Below, piece by piece: positions 1 through 11,495 of a stretch of DNA of 64,000 nucleotides. Below the pieces are notes generated by a model. The model worked only from the letters and a program-made list of their open reading frames with translations, had not been told where the DNA came from and did not search any database. The translations under genes were made by a program, and so were the position numbers. Origin of the DNA: Polytrichum commune (lineage: Eukaryota > Streptophyta > Polytrichopsida > Polytrichales > Polytrichaceae); assembly GCA_950295325.1 (NCBI GenBank), contig OX485803.1, forward strand, positions 76,087,554 to 76,151,553, read 5' to 3'. The first letter of the stretch is position 1. Every line of letters starts with the position of its first letter.

Positions 1-337
1 GCCACCAAATGTACTCTTTGAGAAACCAATGAGACCGGTGCTCAATGCTGACTTTGATTGCGTGACTGCAACACAAACCATACCAACAACTACACATGGA
101 AAGGTGGTTCCAACGAATTGGAGAGAGGGAATTTTCGTTCTCGACTGTACCTCTCGTTGTCATATTATGGTTCAAGTTTTTATGTTGGATGGATGAGAGG
201 TACGTTCTTATATGATAATTTTCACTCTCCCAAAAATTGAGTCAAATTAATATAACTATATCTACCACATGATTGTCCATGCTTGACGGGTTCCAAGGGC
301 TGCTTTTATAAGAAAAAAAGGATGTTGTTGCACTTTA
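1..337. other. AT-rich non-coding DNA, nothing recognised
   Basis: No open frame here resembles a protein family I know, and I see no terminal repeats. A 60-codon open frame at 58-240 has no recognisable motif. Confidence 0.4.
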
Positions 338-788
338 GGGCCGGTTTACACCATGGACCATGAAGTCGGACCACTTCCATGGTCCGATTTCATGGTCCAA
401 CTTCCATGGTCCAAGTTTTTTAATTTATGTATAAAAATGGCATTTTTGAATTCTTTTCTTTTCAAGTTTGACCATTCTCTTGTCTTCAACTCCTCTTCTC
501 CAAAACAAATTCTATAAATTTTTTTAATAACAACATCACTCTGTCATGGGCCCTTGCCTTTTTTCTACCAGAGCACCTCTTTTGCCTCTCCCACCATAAA
601 GCCCGTTGGACCATGTCACTAAATAGTGTAGGCCTTAAAACATGTCTTTTGGAGACCTCGAACTCCATGGTCACTCTGACATGTTTTCCTTGGTGTAAAC
701 CGAAGTGGTCCTGGGACAAGTTCAACAACCAATCACAGATTTTACAGGGCCTTGGGACGACTTCATGGTCCATGGTGTAAACAACCCC
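338..788. mobile_element. Tourist-like MITE (PIF/Harbinger type)
   Basis: A 451-bp segment with terminal inverted repeats. The left end reads GGGCCGGTTTACACC and the right end, reverse-complemented, reads GGGGTTGTTTACACC; both continue with ATGGACCATGAAGTCG. It is flanked on both sides by TTA (335-337 and 789-791), the 3-bp duplication expected of PIF/Harbinger elements. There is no transposase inside, and the open frames it contains are by-products of the inverted repeats. The superfamily assignment is inferred from TSD and TIR only. Confidence 0.75.
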
Positions 789-1241
789 TTAGAAGCAATT
801 TTCAAGAGCATATCAATGGAACTTGCTTCAATAAAGTACCAAGTGACTTTAGGAAGACTCACCTACGCACATGTGGTCTTGTAGTGGACCCAGATATTCA
901 AAGTCATTCTTCGTTGAGCCCAAGATCAATTCGCTGGGTCGTCGAATGCACTTGGTTTTGCAAGAGAAAGTGGTCGATATTCTGGTAAGAAAGAAAAATT
1001 CCAAGCAGTAAAAATTTCAGGAGATCAGCAAGTAGTATGTGTCCACCACTACTGTGGGAATCATGTGGTCAAGTTACCACTCCACTGATGATTGTAAATA
1101 CTCAGGAAATCAGTATTTCTTAACGTAAGACATTTAATAGGTACATTATTTTGTCTAATTAGTGTGGGTTGTCATTTGGAGTTACGCATTGCTATAACAT
1201 TTTATTGAGAGTAACATTTTCTTACCCTAATAACATAAGTA
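789..1241. other. Non-coding DNA, nothing recognised
   Basis: Open frames are short and without motifs. Confidence 0.35.
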
Positions 1242-1328
1242 CACTAAATATGATACTTAGTGTCATATGGTAATTAATGTCACTACGGTAACTTTTTGGA
1301 TGACATGTTTTCATTAAAAAATTAAGTG
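1242..1328. mobile_element. Small Stowaway-like fragment (CACTAAATAT family)
   Basis: It begins CACTAAATATGATACTTAGTG after a TA and ends AATTAAGTG before a TA. It shares the CACTAAATAT terminus with the clearer element at 52230-52521. An inverted relative of its left part lies near 42170-42235. The right end is only approximately matched, so the boundary is uncertain. Confidence 0.35.
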
Positions 1329-2430
1329 TAGTAGGGCCTACTGTAATTTGCTTTGCCACGTGAGGAATCATTGTCACAACCGGAGAAGTGGAACCTAGGC
1401 ACAAACATGTGTATATACACATGGCTTTGGAGATGCTAATATGGAGTGACTAGTTTCAACGTTGAATTCGGTACACCATGAGCATCTCTAAAGAACGATC
1501 CGATTAGAATAATTGTATTCTTATTGTGGGCCTACCGACATAAGGGTGCAGAAAGGCTGAGTAATGTTGTGAAGTTACATATGAACAATTTTGTAATTTA
1601 TTTATTTATATAAGGAATGTAATTTGAAATCGTGGGCTTATATCAATTTACTGACTGTGGTCCACTTCCAATGGCTTAGTAGTGACCATAATATTTAGGA
1701 TGATCGGTAGGACTAATGAATGGGGAGAACTTGTTAAACTGATGTTTAAGTAAACTAGACCAGGTTCAAACTGTCTAGAATTAAAACATGTTAAGTTCTA
1801 TCATAGGATCTAATGATAGGATTGAATGATAAGATCTTTTGATATAGTATGCAGAGTTGAGGATGATAATATTATAGCAAGTGTTTTGATTGCATTTTCA
1901 CTATTCAAAATTTACATTATATAGATTTAACATAGAAAGGAGGCATTTAAAAATTTCCAACATGTCTTAGTAGCATAACATTTAGGTAATCACTAAGGAT
2001 TCACTTATTTCCCATATATTTTTGGTAGATCATAAGTGTATCAACGAAACCGCTGATAGAATTCAATCCACCAAGAAGTCTAGATTTTGAAAATGTGTCC
2101 AAATGTACTTAAATCAACCAATCAGATTACCGGCTTAGACTCAAAACCCCAAGAAATTAACCAAACCATACTATAGAAAGTTTGGCATCCTAATAAGAAA
2201 GTATGATAAATAACCAAAGAAATTCAATGAATGACCGATTGATAATCAAGAAATAAGGATATTGACTTAGTTGGCTCAAACTTCTCCCTGTTCACTGTGT
2301 GGCACCACAATAGGGCCGGTGAGTCAGACTTACCCCATCTACTAGTCTTGACTCATCCTTTCATAGCCCCAGATAAAGGCAGCAGTCAGCTGAACCATCT
2401 GTTTCATTTCAACTGTGACTTGGAGGTATG
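1329..2430. other. AT-rich non-coding DNA, nothing recognised
   Basis: About 1.1 kb with no frame that looks coding and no clear terminal repeats. Confidence 0.35.
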
Positions 2431-2434
2431 TCGG

Positions 2435-3400
2435 AGACTTTAAAGTAGAGGCGGCCATAACTGATCACTTACGAGATTCTTGCACCAGATCTTGAGAAGT
2501 ATAAGTTGGTGCAAGTTTTTCTTATGGAAGAAGATGGAAATCAGAAGGGCTTCACATTTTTTTGGTAATTTTATTTCTTAAATTGAAATTACTGCGAATT
2601 TTTGAAGCTAAAACTTGGCCCGAACATATTACCAATGTTTAGAGTTTGTCATAACAACTCATTTTAACCACTTATTCCCTCTCACTTTAGCACTAAAAAC
2701 CAAGACATGTGTCATGGCATTATTGGTTCCAGCTGAGTCGAATTTCAATCCCAACCTGATCAAAACTTATTCCAAGCTTGATCAAAATTCATTCCTAGCA
2801 AGATCAAAATTCTGGTGCCCTATAGATTGCCGGTGGGGTCTTAACGGGGATTAAGCGCCTCTACTATAAATCCAAACTTGCGTGACTTCGGCCTTCGGCT
2901 AAATTGGGTTGTCAACGTTGGAGTAGAGACACCTATAACCTATCACTTAAGATATTATGTGCCAGATTCGGAGAAGTATAAAGCGGTGCAATTTTTTCCT
3001 GTGTAAGAAGATAGAAATCAAGAGGATTGCAAATTCTTCAGTAATTTATTCCTTAAATTGAAGTTGCTATGAAATTTTTGAAGGCAAAAGTTAGCCTGAA
3101 CATATTACCAATCTAGAGTATGCCATAACCACTCAATTAACTGCTTGTTCCTCCTCACTTTAGCACTCACCACCACGACATGTGTCATGACACTATTGGT
3201 TCCGGCCTAACTGAAATCCAGACCCAACCAAATCAAAATTCAATCCCAACCCGATCCAAATTCTTGTACCCTATAGAATGCCGACGGGGTGGTAATGAAA
3301 GTTATCCAATATCTATTATAATACCCAATGCTGCACAACCGTTGACAAAATTCGGCCAAATACACGGTAACCCACCTAGTATTTTAATTTGTATCTCCTA
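2435..3400. repeat. Two tandem diverged copies of a ~480-bp repeat
   Basis: The stretch from about 2435 (GTAGAGGCGGCCATAACTGA) recurs from about 2920 (GTAGAGACACCTATAACCTA). Matching internal landmarks follow in order: the AGAAGTATAA block, the 'cttaaattgaa' block, the DNA around 'ccctatagattgccg', and 'cctctactataaatccaaac'. A third copy occurs at 13.96-14.46 kb. It is non-coding. I cannot say whether it belongs to a named transposon. Confidence 0.6.
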
Positions 3401-5208
3401 TGCAGTGTCTGGGGGGATTTTTGGGCATAATTGGTTGAGATCCTTGTGTTTCCAGAGTCCGACCAGTTAAGAATATTGACTTCCTTTTGGTTTATTCTTT
3501 ATGAGTTTGAGGCATTTTCTGTAAATTCCTCTAAAATGATCGGTAAGTTTCCTTAAGTCCTTGACCTCAACTGGTTCCTTTCCACATTTCAACCGGTTCA
3601 TCTGTTACTAGTGGTTGGTTCTCCTGTTCATTGTTGCATTAGGCCTTCGGCTGAATGAACTTGTCAACGCTAAAATCGAACACTGCACAATCGTTGACAT
3701 GATTCAACCAAAGACACGGTAACCCACCTTTTGTTTGCTTTGTAAATGGTTTACATAAGCTTAGATCCAAATATGTTACCAAAACGCCAAAGTTTAGCTT
3801 CTATCCTTGATATTTGGAGCTGGAATTTGTGACTAGTACCAGTCAAATGACACAATGTAACTTATGTGGCACAACAAATAGTTTTGGCCATTGGATTGGA
3901 TTGAGGATGATTGTCTCCTTCAATTAGCAATTGCAATATTTTATGAAGATTATCATAAATGTGAATTATAAAATTGGAGTTCAAACAACATAACAATGAA
4001 ACATGGAATGTGGTAAAAATTACCAGGTCTATTTACCCGAGATGACTGTTGGGCTCCTAAGCTTTCATGAGGGCTATGACATGCATATGTGATCCCATGC
4101 CTTGCTACTGTGTACTTGCATCCAAAAATCTACAACGATTAACTATGTTAGGTCACAAGGCCAACACACTCACATTCTTTCCAACTGAAAAATGTAACAT
4201 TGCAAATTGAACATATAAGGCATGGTGAATGCACACTAGGGATCAAATACATCTACAACAAAAGTGGATAATCTTGATATGTTCTCAAAAACATCAAAAC
4301 TACACCTAATATGGTCATATGAGTTATGAGTGAAAGAATTATGTATCTTGACTCTTACCATATGACTGAGTGGACCACACCATCACATTTGTAAGTTTTT
4401 AACTTGAATGCTCGCCCCAAATCAACATCTCCAAACCCCTATTGTATAGGATGAAGAAAGATTCCCATTTGAATTAAACAATTGGGTCACAAACACTAGT
4501 AATCTATTGTAATTCACATCGATCATGTGCACGATTAACTCATTCACTGCAAGGTATCCAATGTCTTCAACACGAATACCTTATGTGGGCACATGACAAG
4601 TCCCACCACATATACTCTCTAACTTACCTTACCTCCAAAGCAAGTAGCAAGTTGAAACCATTCCCCATCAAGTCCTTGACAATCCAAAGCAATGTTTGAC
4701 TCACTATTGAAAAATGTACTACCTTTACGACCTCGGCTATTTATAGGACACCAATATTCAACCTTTCTATATTTAGACTCGACAATCTCGGATTTATAGG
4801 AAAAATCAAAATTTTCCATATTAGTTTTTGAGATTTAAAAAATGCAATTTCCAAGAATTTTATTTCCCTAACATAGTTTAATTAGTGCCGAAGTGATTAG
4901 GGTACTATGATGCACTATTATATAAAACAAGACTTTGTCATTTGAAACTGTAGTGACTCACTTGTCTCCCTGATAAGTTATTAGGTAGATGGGTCTTAAG
5001 TGGCTTGTTTTCTTAATCGGTACCCTATACTTGATTGGTATTTGGTTTAGTGCGGATCAAAGGACAAATGTCATAAACACACATGTTTAAAAGCGACTGC
5101 ACTACGTCTTCGAACATTAATAACTACTCCATTCTCAATAATGAGCACAATCAAGTATAGGGTTCCGTGCAATCCACGGGTTTAGGGTTGGTTAATGGAT
5201 GTACCCCC

Positions 5209-5247
5209 CCCCCAAAAAGAAAAAGAAAAAGAAAAAGAAAAAGAAAT
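5209..5247. repeat. Poly-C followed by (AAAAAG)n microsatellite
   Basis: A run of C runs straight into repeated AAAAAG units about 330 bp upstream of the dirigent TATA box. Confidence 0.85.
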
Positions 5248-5577
5248 ATTATCTCACTGTAGTCTCCCATAGGGACTAGGGCTGACTCTCCACTGGGGAG
5301 AGAAAACTCGCCTCCCTACTGCAGCGCACACCAGGTCAATGTTCGACGAGTCAGTCGTCAAGAGTTCCTGAATCACAACAAGACTTGAAATTCTCGTCCC
5401 AACTTTCAAACCTACCATCACGGCCTGATCCCAATCAATCTAAGAAAACATCATCACAACAATCCTCAAAAAATCATACAAAACCATAAAATTTACAATC
5501 TAGAAACTTGCAAGGAAGCTACCGTGGTCCCATGGCTCGTAGACTCACCCGATTCTCACAGACAACACGCCTAGCAC

Positions 5578-5584
5578 TATAAAT
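5578..5584 (+). promoter_or_regulatory. Putative TATA box of the dirigent gene
   Basis: TATAAAT occurs in the context CACTATAAATTCC, 132 bp upstream of the ATG at 5716. This would place transcription start near 5610 and leave a 5' UTR of about 100 nt. The call rests on motif and spacing only. Confidence 0.5.
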
Positions 5585-5715
5585 TCCACATCCTCTGCAA
5601 GGAAATTGCAAGTGCAGTCATCGAACTCTTCGCATTCAAAGAGTGCCCATCGCCATCTGCAATCGCAACTGAATTGTCACCTTGAATCGCCGAATCAGGA
5701 TTCTGTTTTGCAGCG

Positions 5716-6228
5716 ATGGCAGCAATGAAGACGATGTTGGTGCTCATGGCGCTGGTGGTGCTCGCCTCCCAATCCGGGGTGGCGATGGCGAAGAAGAAGC
5801 CTTCCACGCTCGTGCTGTACTCACAGGACATCCGGAGCGGAGACAACGCGACTTCGTATGTGATCACGAACTCGTCGTTGGGATACATGGCGGTGTACGA
5901 TCAAGCCATCTACTCCGGACCCACTGTGAACTCCCCCGAGGTTGGACGCCAATACGGGCAAGCCACCAACGTGGTGAAGGCAGGGATCCCCAACGCGTAC
6001 TACATCTTTCTGACGATCGACATCCACATCAACACCACCGAGTACGTAGGCAGCTTCTTGTTGCAGAGTGCCGTTAACAGTGCTCTGGAGGTTAGGACCA
6101 TGGCGATCATCGGAGGCACTGGGGATTTCTACTTGGCCAGGGGGTTCTCGCAGACCAGGTTTGTCGAAGGTACCGCTACCTCGCAATCTGCCGTTGTCAA
6201 GTACGTGATCCACTTCAAGTGGACTTGA
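5716..6228 (+). CDS. Dirigent-family secreted protein, 170 aa, single exon
   Basis: The predicted protein is a dirigent protein: a secreted, non-catalytic beta-barrel family that directs stereochemistry in phenoxy-radical coupling (lignan-type chemistry) or related ring closures in the apoplast. Residues 1-25 form a hydrophobic signal peptide ending in ...GVAMA. The mature part has the early strand LVLYSQDI, several N-glycosylation sequons (NAT, NSS, NTT), the central strand region YYIFLTIDIHI, and the C-terminal block GGTGDFYLARG followed by VVKYVIHFKW, which is the family's most recognisable part. The length is close to the family norm and the gene is intronless, as many dirigent genes are. 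The start is supported by the signal peptide and an upstream TATA box; the second Met at residue 4 is an alternative. The substrate cannot be told from sequence. The nearest paralogues are at 38851-39378 and 37918-38289. Confidence 0.9.
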   Translation: MAAMKTMLVLMALVVLASQSGVAMAKKKPSTLVLYSQDIRSGDNATSYVITNSSLGYMAVYDQAIYSGPTVNSPEVGRQYGQATNVVKAGIPNAYYIFLTIDIHINTTEYVGSFLLQSAVNSALEVRTMAIIGGTGDFYLARGFSQTRFVEGTATSQSAVVKYVIHFKWT

Positions 6229-8310
6229 AAGAGTTGAGTGATGATTAATTCATCATCTTCATCACAACCAATCCATCACTGGAGACTATGCCTGCACCGA
6301 AATTCATTGATTATGGCTGCAGACCAGAGTCATGGGGGCACGCAGGATTGATTGATTCAGGTGGTGGTGGAATCGGGACACCAATTTAATTATGGAAGTA
6401 AGGGATGAATTCAGAGGCTTTGATTTTGCGACGCAGGCTAATTAATGAAGCTGCCATGTTATTGTAGCAACTGTTATAGTTAGTAAGGAATTTTTCAAGG
6501 TGCGGTGGATTGGAGATCCTCCCCCTCGAAGGTGATGATAATTGAGTCCAAGCCCGAATAATTGAGTGAGTGACTCTCTCTCTCTTTGTCTCTGGGTTTG
6601 GAATGCAAGATGAGCTTGTTAATAATTGTTTGGAGTCAGGGGAGGAAGGTGGCGCGATGAAGATTTCATGGTGACTCCGAGTCTCATGTTCAGTAGTTTT
6701 GGGGGCTTGTCTCAACGCACACAAGCTTCTAGTAGTAATTCAACATTCATGTAACTACTTTTGCATCTTGGATGCAGAACATTATATTAAAAAAATTGAC
6801 AGTTTTGTGGTAAACCTCTACTTTACATGGAGTGAGTGAGTTCTCGGGAGCTTCATGAATTGCTTATATGACGACTTTATTCCCAACTTCTGTTCGAAGC
6901 TCCACATTACTTAATAGGTCGACCTGAGTAATGTTCAGTGACTGAGCGGTCTCGTTCAAGGGCTTTGCAGAGGGTGGACCGTGTTCTATAATCACAGAAA
7001 AGGTGCAAAACTGGGTCCAATTCCAGTTCACTTTGCATTTGTAAGTATGTCAGGCTTGCAAATTCTTTGATGAGGAAGCCAAAAATAGTGCCTTGAAATT
7101 CAAGCACTCATAAGTACGATACGATCCAAATTTCTTCTAGGAACAAGATATTGGAGAATAGTGGCAACCAGATAGTATGGAGATTCACTCACAAGGGTTT
7201 CAGATGTTTTGACCTCACTTTTTAGCTTCTAATGGCTCCTGTTATCACCTAGTTGCATAGCAGTTACCACAGAGGTCTTGAATTTTTCCCAACCTCATTT
7301 CTACCTCACTTGTATCTTGTGGGTACTTCCAACTACACTGATAGATGAGAATCGTCTCATCTCTTGGCGATTGCGAATCTACTGAAGATTTTCATTACAA
7401 ATTTCAGCATCGGCGTTGAGATGCAGAACTTATGGGAGGTAAAATTGACCTAAGATTGATGGAGGATCTGTGCATAGAGATGTAAACGAAAAATGGGTCC
7501 AAAACAGCTTCAACCGGATATGCCTGCGGAATTTAGGGTTTGGTTCCTTACATCGTGTATAGTTTCGAGGTGAAATGGTTCCTTTTTCTTGTAGCTTTCC
7601 GTCTCTAATCGTTTTGAGGACCTTACAACATTCGATTTAGTAGCTCTTTGTGTGAAGAAAGCCTAACAAAATCTTGCGTTGAATCCTCTGGAGTTGCTGC
7701 ACTATACTCTGTTTCCTGAGTAACGTACAGTGCGCTACAAGTCCACGCGAAGAGGCCAAAGCGCAGTTTCAGGAACTGTAATTCTTTGTGTGCCTTAACG
7801 GTTCTTGTTCTACAATCAGGAATCGAGGAGCAAATTAAGCTCTAAATATTGGAGAGTCTGAACTTTGCCTACTTAATAAAAGCCAAATCTACAACACTGA
7901 TATTCACAACATCTGAAGAGTAATATCGTAACATGAATTGCAATATAATACGCACATTCAATCGGCATTACATTCAGACAGGAGAATCTAAGTTAATGCA
8001 CTCATATGGATGTGATGTATCTTCTATTTGGTACCTGCACTCAGATGTATGGAAATGGTTCTCCAAAGGCAGGAAGCACAGTCAGTACGTAAACACGTGC
8101 ATTGTGTAAAACATTTCTAGCAACATCCTGGTGGTTCGCTTCTCCCGCTATTGTGAGTTTGTGAGAGCCTGCTGCTCAATACATTCCCTCCTGCCACACA
8201 AGCTACTGCCTCAAACACATGATGCTAGTACTGGTCACAAATGGCCTTCCTGGTTCGTCTTCTTTGATGTCGAACACCATGCGGATTTGAAGGGTTTCAC
8301 ATGCAATATA
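6229..8310. other. Dirigent 3' flank and non-coding DNA
   Basis: 6.45-7.33 kb is the last block of the duplication shared with 15.17-16.03 kb. No conserved coding frame is visible, and the polyadenylation site was not located. 7.33-8.31 kb has nothing I recognise. Confidence 0.4.
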
Positions 8311-8749
8311 CAGTCTACCCTCTATAAATGTTAACCCTCGGGAGTGGATCAAAGTTAACATTTATAGAGGTGTTAACAGTTAACAATTATAAAATTACTT
8401 TTTTAAGCAATATACAAATCTTAACATTTATAAATATAAGCAATTGTGAAGAGTCCTTGTGAGAGAATACCATTCATAAAATTGCAAACCCAATCAAAAC
8501 TTGCCTCGCCCTAATGCATGGTGAGAGAGAGAGAGGAATGTAACTGGATGTGTAGTTTTTATCATCCATATTATGGTTATATTTCATTCATTAACATTTA
8601 TAGAGTCAAATTTACAAAGAAGGGAGTACCATTTTGTTAACAGTTAACACGTTTAACATTTATAGTGTGCAATATGTGGGGAGTAGAAGAGAGTTAACAT
8701 TTAGAGAGGGTTAACACTTATAGGTGTAACATTTATAGAGGGTGGATTG
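8311..8749. mobile_element. Tc1/mariner (Stowaway)-like MITE
   Basis: A 439-bp segment bounded by TA (8309-8310 and 8750-8751). The left end is CAGTCTACCCTCTATAAATG and the right end reverse-complemented is CAATCCACCCTCTATAAATG. Internally the TTAACATTTATAGAGG motif recurs several times in both orientations. There is no coding capacity. TA duplication and TIR shape fit Tc1/mariner-derived MITEs. Confidence 0.75.
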
Positions 8750-9194
8750 TATTCAAGAATGATCATTAATTACAAGCAAAGTGAATCCACAATTAGCGGT
8801 GGAGCATTTATATAGATGCAAAAAGGCGGCAGGCTCGAGTATAAATGCTCAATGTGGATTAATGCTTTGCACTCACTATTAGCTCATGTGATCATGAGGA
8901 GCAGGTGAGTATATAGTGTGAAGTCGAAGCACAGTCAGCACTTGAAGTGGATCTCATATTTTCAATGGCAGGAGTAAGAGTGGAGGTCAAAATAACAAAA
9001 GGAAAACCATTTGATCATACCCAGAACGTCAACATTTCATCGAATTCGTGCTCACACAACTATCCCACCAGAATCCATCCTTGCTTTCAAGTTTACCCTC
9101 CACCAATTTATTATCCTGATTGAGGCATGAGTTCACCACCAAATTAAACTGAGTGCCCTTATGTCATGCTCATCTAGCTATAGGTGTATCCTAA
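8750..9194. other. Non-coding DNA, nothing recognised
   Basis: Short frames only. Confidence 0.35.
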
Positions 9195-9545
9195 CCTCGG
9201 GGGGGAGGGGGGGGGGCAGTGTGTTAAAAAGTTAAGGATATAGGTGTGAACAACCACTATTTTATAGGGGGGTATTACTTTCAATTTTTTTATTTTTTTT
9301 CACATGCTATCATTGTGTAATTTTCTACTTTGGGTTAATAGAAAAATGGCTTGCATTACTTATAATTCCAAATTACTTATTATTCCATACCCTATAGTAC
9401 TTTAAAGATGTCCAGTGCCATTTTTGATACCATGTATTACTCTTAAGTCCATTTATAATTTTTTGCCCCGATGTTTTTAAAATACCCTATCATTTGTTTG
9501 CATGTATATTGCTACTCCAACCAATGACTACCCCCCCCCCCGAGG
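9195..9545. repeat. Inverted poly-G/poly-C-ended repeat
   Basis: The sequence ACCTCGGGGGGG near 9195 and its complement CCCCCCGAGGT near 9535 bracket about 330 bp of AT-rich DNA. This could be a MITE, but I could not define a target-site duplication. Confidence 0.35.
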
Positions 9546-10600
9546 TCCTAACAATTCATGTGCCTCGAATGCCAGATATCATGAATGAGTGCCATGAAGT
9601 CAAATTTGTAGACTTGTTATAAGTTGCAGAAGATGCCAAAACTCACAAAAGAGTGCCATGGAGTCAAATTTGCTCTACTTGTTTAACACTTTGTAGAAGT
9701 CATTACGCGGGAATATAACATTTAATTAAACAAAGACAAAAAAAAAACTTAGCATAGTAAGTAGACAAGGACCGTGACTCTAATAATAGACAAACCATGG
9801 TAAGGTAAACTAATGTGATTTAAAAAAACCTAACCCTATAAAATTATCCAGCTGAAGAGGGAGGTTGGGTAGGGTCAGGAATTTGTCAAATGAGGTCTGG
9901 GAACTATACCTTGCAATTGCCTCACCCATAAGATTTAGCTTGAGAAATTCTGCTAGTGGTGAAGTGTGAGGCCAAACCACCCACCCTTAAGCGTCCTAGT
10001 CCGGGTGAGGGAATGGATATCACATTCATGCTTCCACACTTCATTTAACCAAATTCGTGAGAATCCATTACATTTCCCATCAATCAGTGCACACCAATCC
10101 ATTCCACGATAATATTACAAGCGTTGACAAACGCTCTTCTCTATTATCCCAATCGTAACACCCCCTATTGCTACCCCAATATCATTCACACCTCAAATCC
10201 AACCGCTAATCCTACCATCCAATACTTCTTGTTATCCTAGCTTACTACAAACTAATTATCTAAACTAATATTAAGTGATAACCTAATTAACTATCTATTA
10301 CCAAGTCCCATGTGGCACCAAGGGTTCCCCCCTTTATATTCCTTGGTTCCCTTGAGTCTTATAACTAAATCCCTCAAGCCTAGCATTAAGCCCTTGAAGC
10401 CAACGCTCCACATTCCCTTGTGACCGGCAGCTGCCCTCCCTAGCTAAGATTAATCTTTGAAATGTGGCCTTAGCCTGCCCTCGGCAGCTGCCTTCTGTAT
10501 TAACCCTACTAAGCTTAATCTTCGAAATGTGGCCTTAGCCTGCCCTCAGCAGCTGCCTTCTATATTAACCACACTAAGCCCTACTTAATCTCACTAATTT
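9546..10600. other. Non-coding DNA with a short local repeat
   Basis: Around 10440-10580 a ~75-bp unit containing 'gaaatgtggccttagcctgccctc' in two pieces is repeated. No coding frame is recognised. Confidence 0.4.
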
Positions 10601-11130
10601 CCCCAAGACCCCTTTACTAATATTCCTACCTAATCAAACTAAATCCCCTAATACCCTCTTACTAATTCACACACTTTCTTCTAACTCGAAGAGCTCAAAA
10701 ATCCTAGAGAGGAGGGGGAGAGAGAGAGGAGAAGAGAGAAAGAAGAGAGAAGAGGAGGAGGAGGAGGAGGAGGAGAGGGCACCCAAGACCACAAACCCCT
10801 TAACCTTCTCCTACTTAGTAGGACCTTATCCTATCCACTAAATCCTCACCCTCTAAACCAACAAGAGCATGTTCTAATTCAAACATTTAAATCCAAGGCC
10901 CTTCCTCTTGCTCCATCAAATACTATACACTTAACCAAAACACTCCCTAATGTCACTACACTTCTAATTAACCACACAAAATAGGCTTAAGGCCTAAAAC
11001 ATAAACCACACCAAGCCTCACTCTTTTTATACTTTTGATTGTTCCAATAACACTCCAAATGCAATTCTAAATAAATTCTAAACATAAAACAAATATGAGC
11101 ACTCATTTTGGGCTCATATAATTGCAATCA
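10600..11130. repeat. Dispersed repeat, copy 1 (partner at 17.70-18.15 kb)
   Basis: It shares with 17.70-18.15 kb, in order, a purine-rich tract, AACCCCTTAACCTTCT, the 'aaaccaacaag' block and TTTTGGGCTCA. It contains a GA-rich purine tract at about 10707-10788 (GAGGAG repeats). This may be part of an old retroelement, but no coding region is visible. Confidence 0.45.
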
Positions 11131-11337
11131 ATTCTAAATGAAAGGGGCTCATCGAGCTGAATAATGTTATGCCTAAGTGAGTTGAGCACAAGTTTCGACA
11201 CGATTCTTGATGATCTATAGAAGACACAATTGTGTTGCATGTACCTAATTTAAAGTGCCCAAAGTCGACATTGATTAATGATTGGAGCTCCTCGTCAATG
11301 AGGTAGAAGTGCCTGATTTGGTCACTTATCTAGATCC

Positions 11338-11495
11338 ATGGGGGGTGGACTCTTCATACCACGTATGAACTAACATGAGTGTAAGAAGGGGTATTATTTG
11401 AGGCACTAGTGTACATAGTATGTATAATGGAGAGGTATTATTTTATGTAGTGTGTATATTTAAAAAGGCTATTATAAATATTGAAGTGAAGTTAG
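11338..11495. repeat. Dispersed repeat, copy 1 (partner near 41.11-41.25 kb)
   Basis: The blocks ACTCTTCATACCAC, GAACTAAC, 'gagtgt.agaagg' and TATTATTTGAGGCA occur in the same order at both places. It is non-coding. Confidence 0.5.

Larger units (their letters stand above)
2730..7330. repeat. Segmental duplication, complete copy (partner at 13.9-16.03 kb)
   Basis: Three blocks match in order: 2.73-3.74 kb with 13.93-14.89 kb, 4.20-4.47 kb with 14.90-15.17 kb, and 6.45-7.33 kb with 15.17-16.03 kb. The material between the blocks, including the dirigent gene at 5716-6228, is present only in this copy. The block order was read by eye and the edges are approximate. Confidence 0.6.

Noticed and set aside
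486-773. 95-codon minus-strand open frame
   Set aside because: It lies entirely inside the Tourist-like MITE and begins in its inverted repeat.
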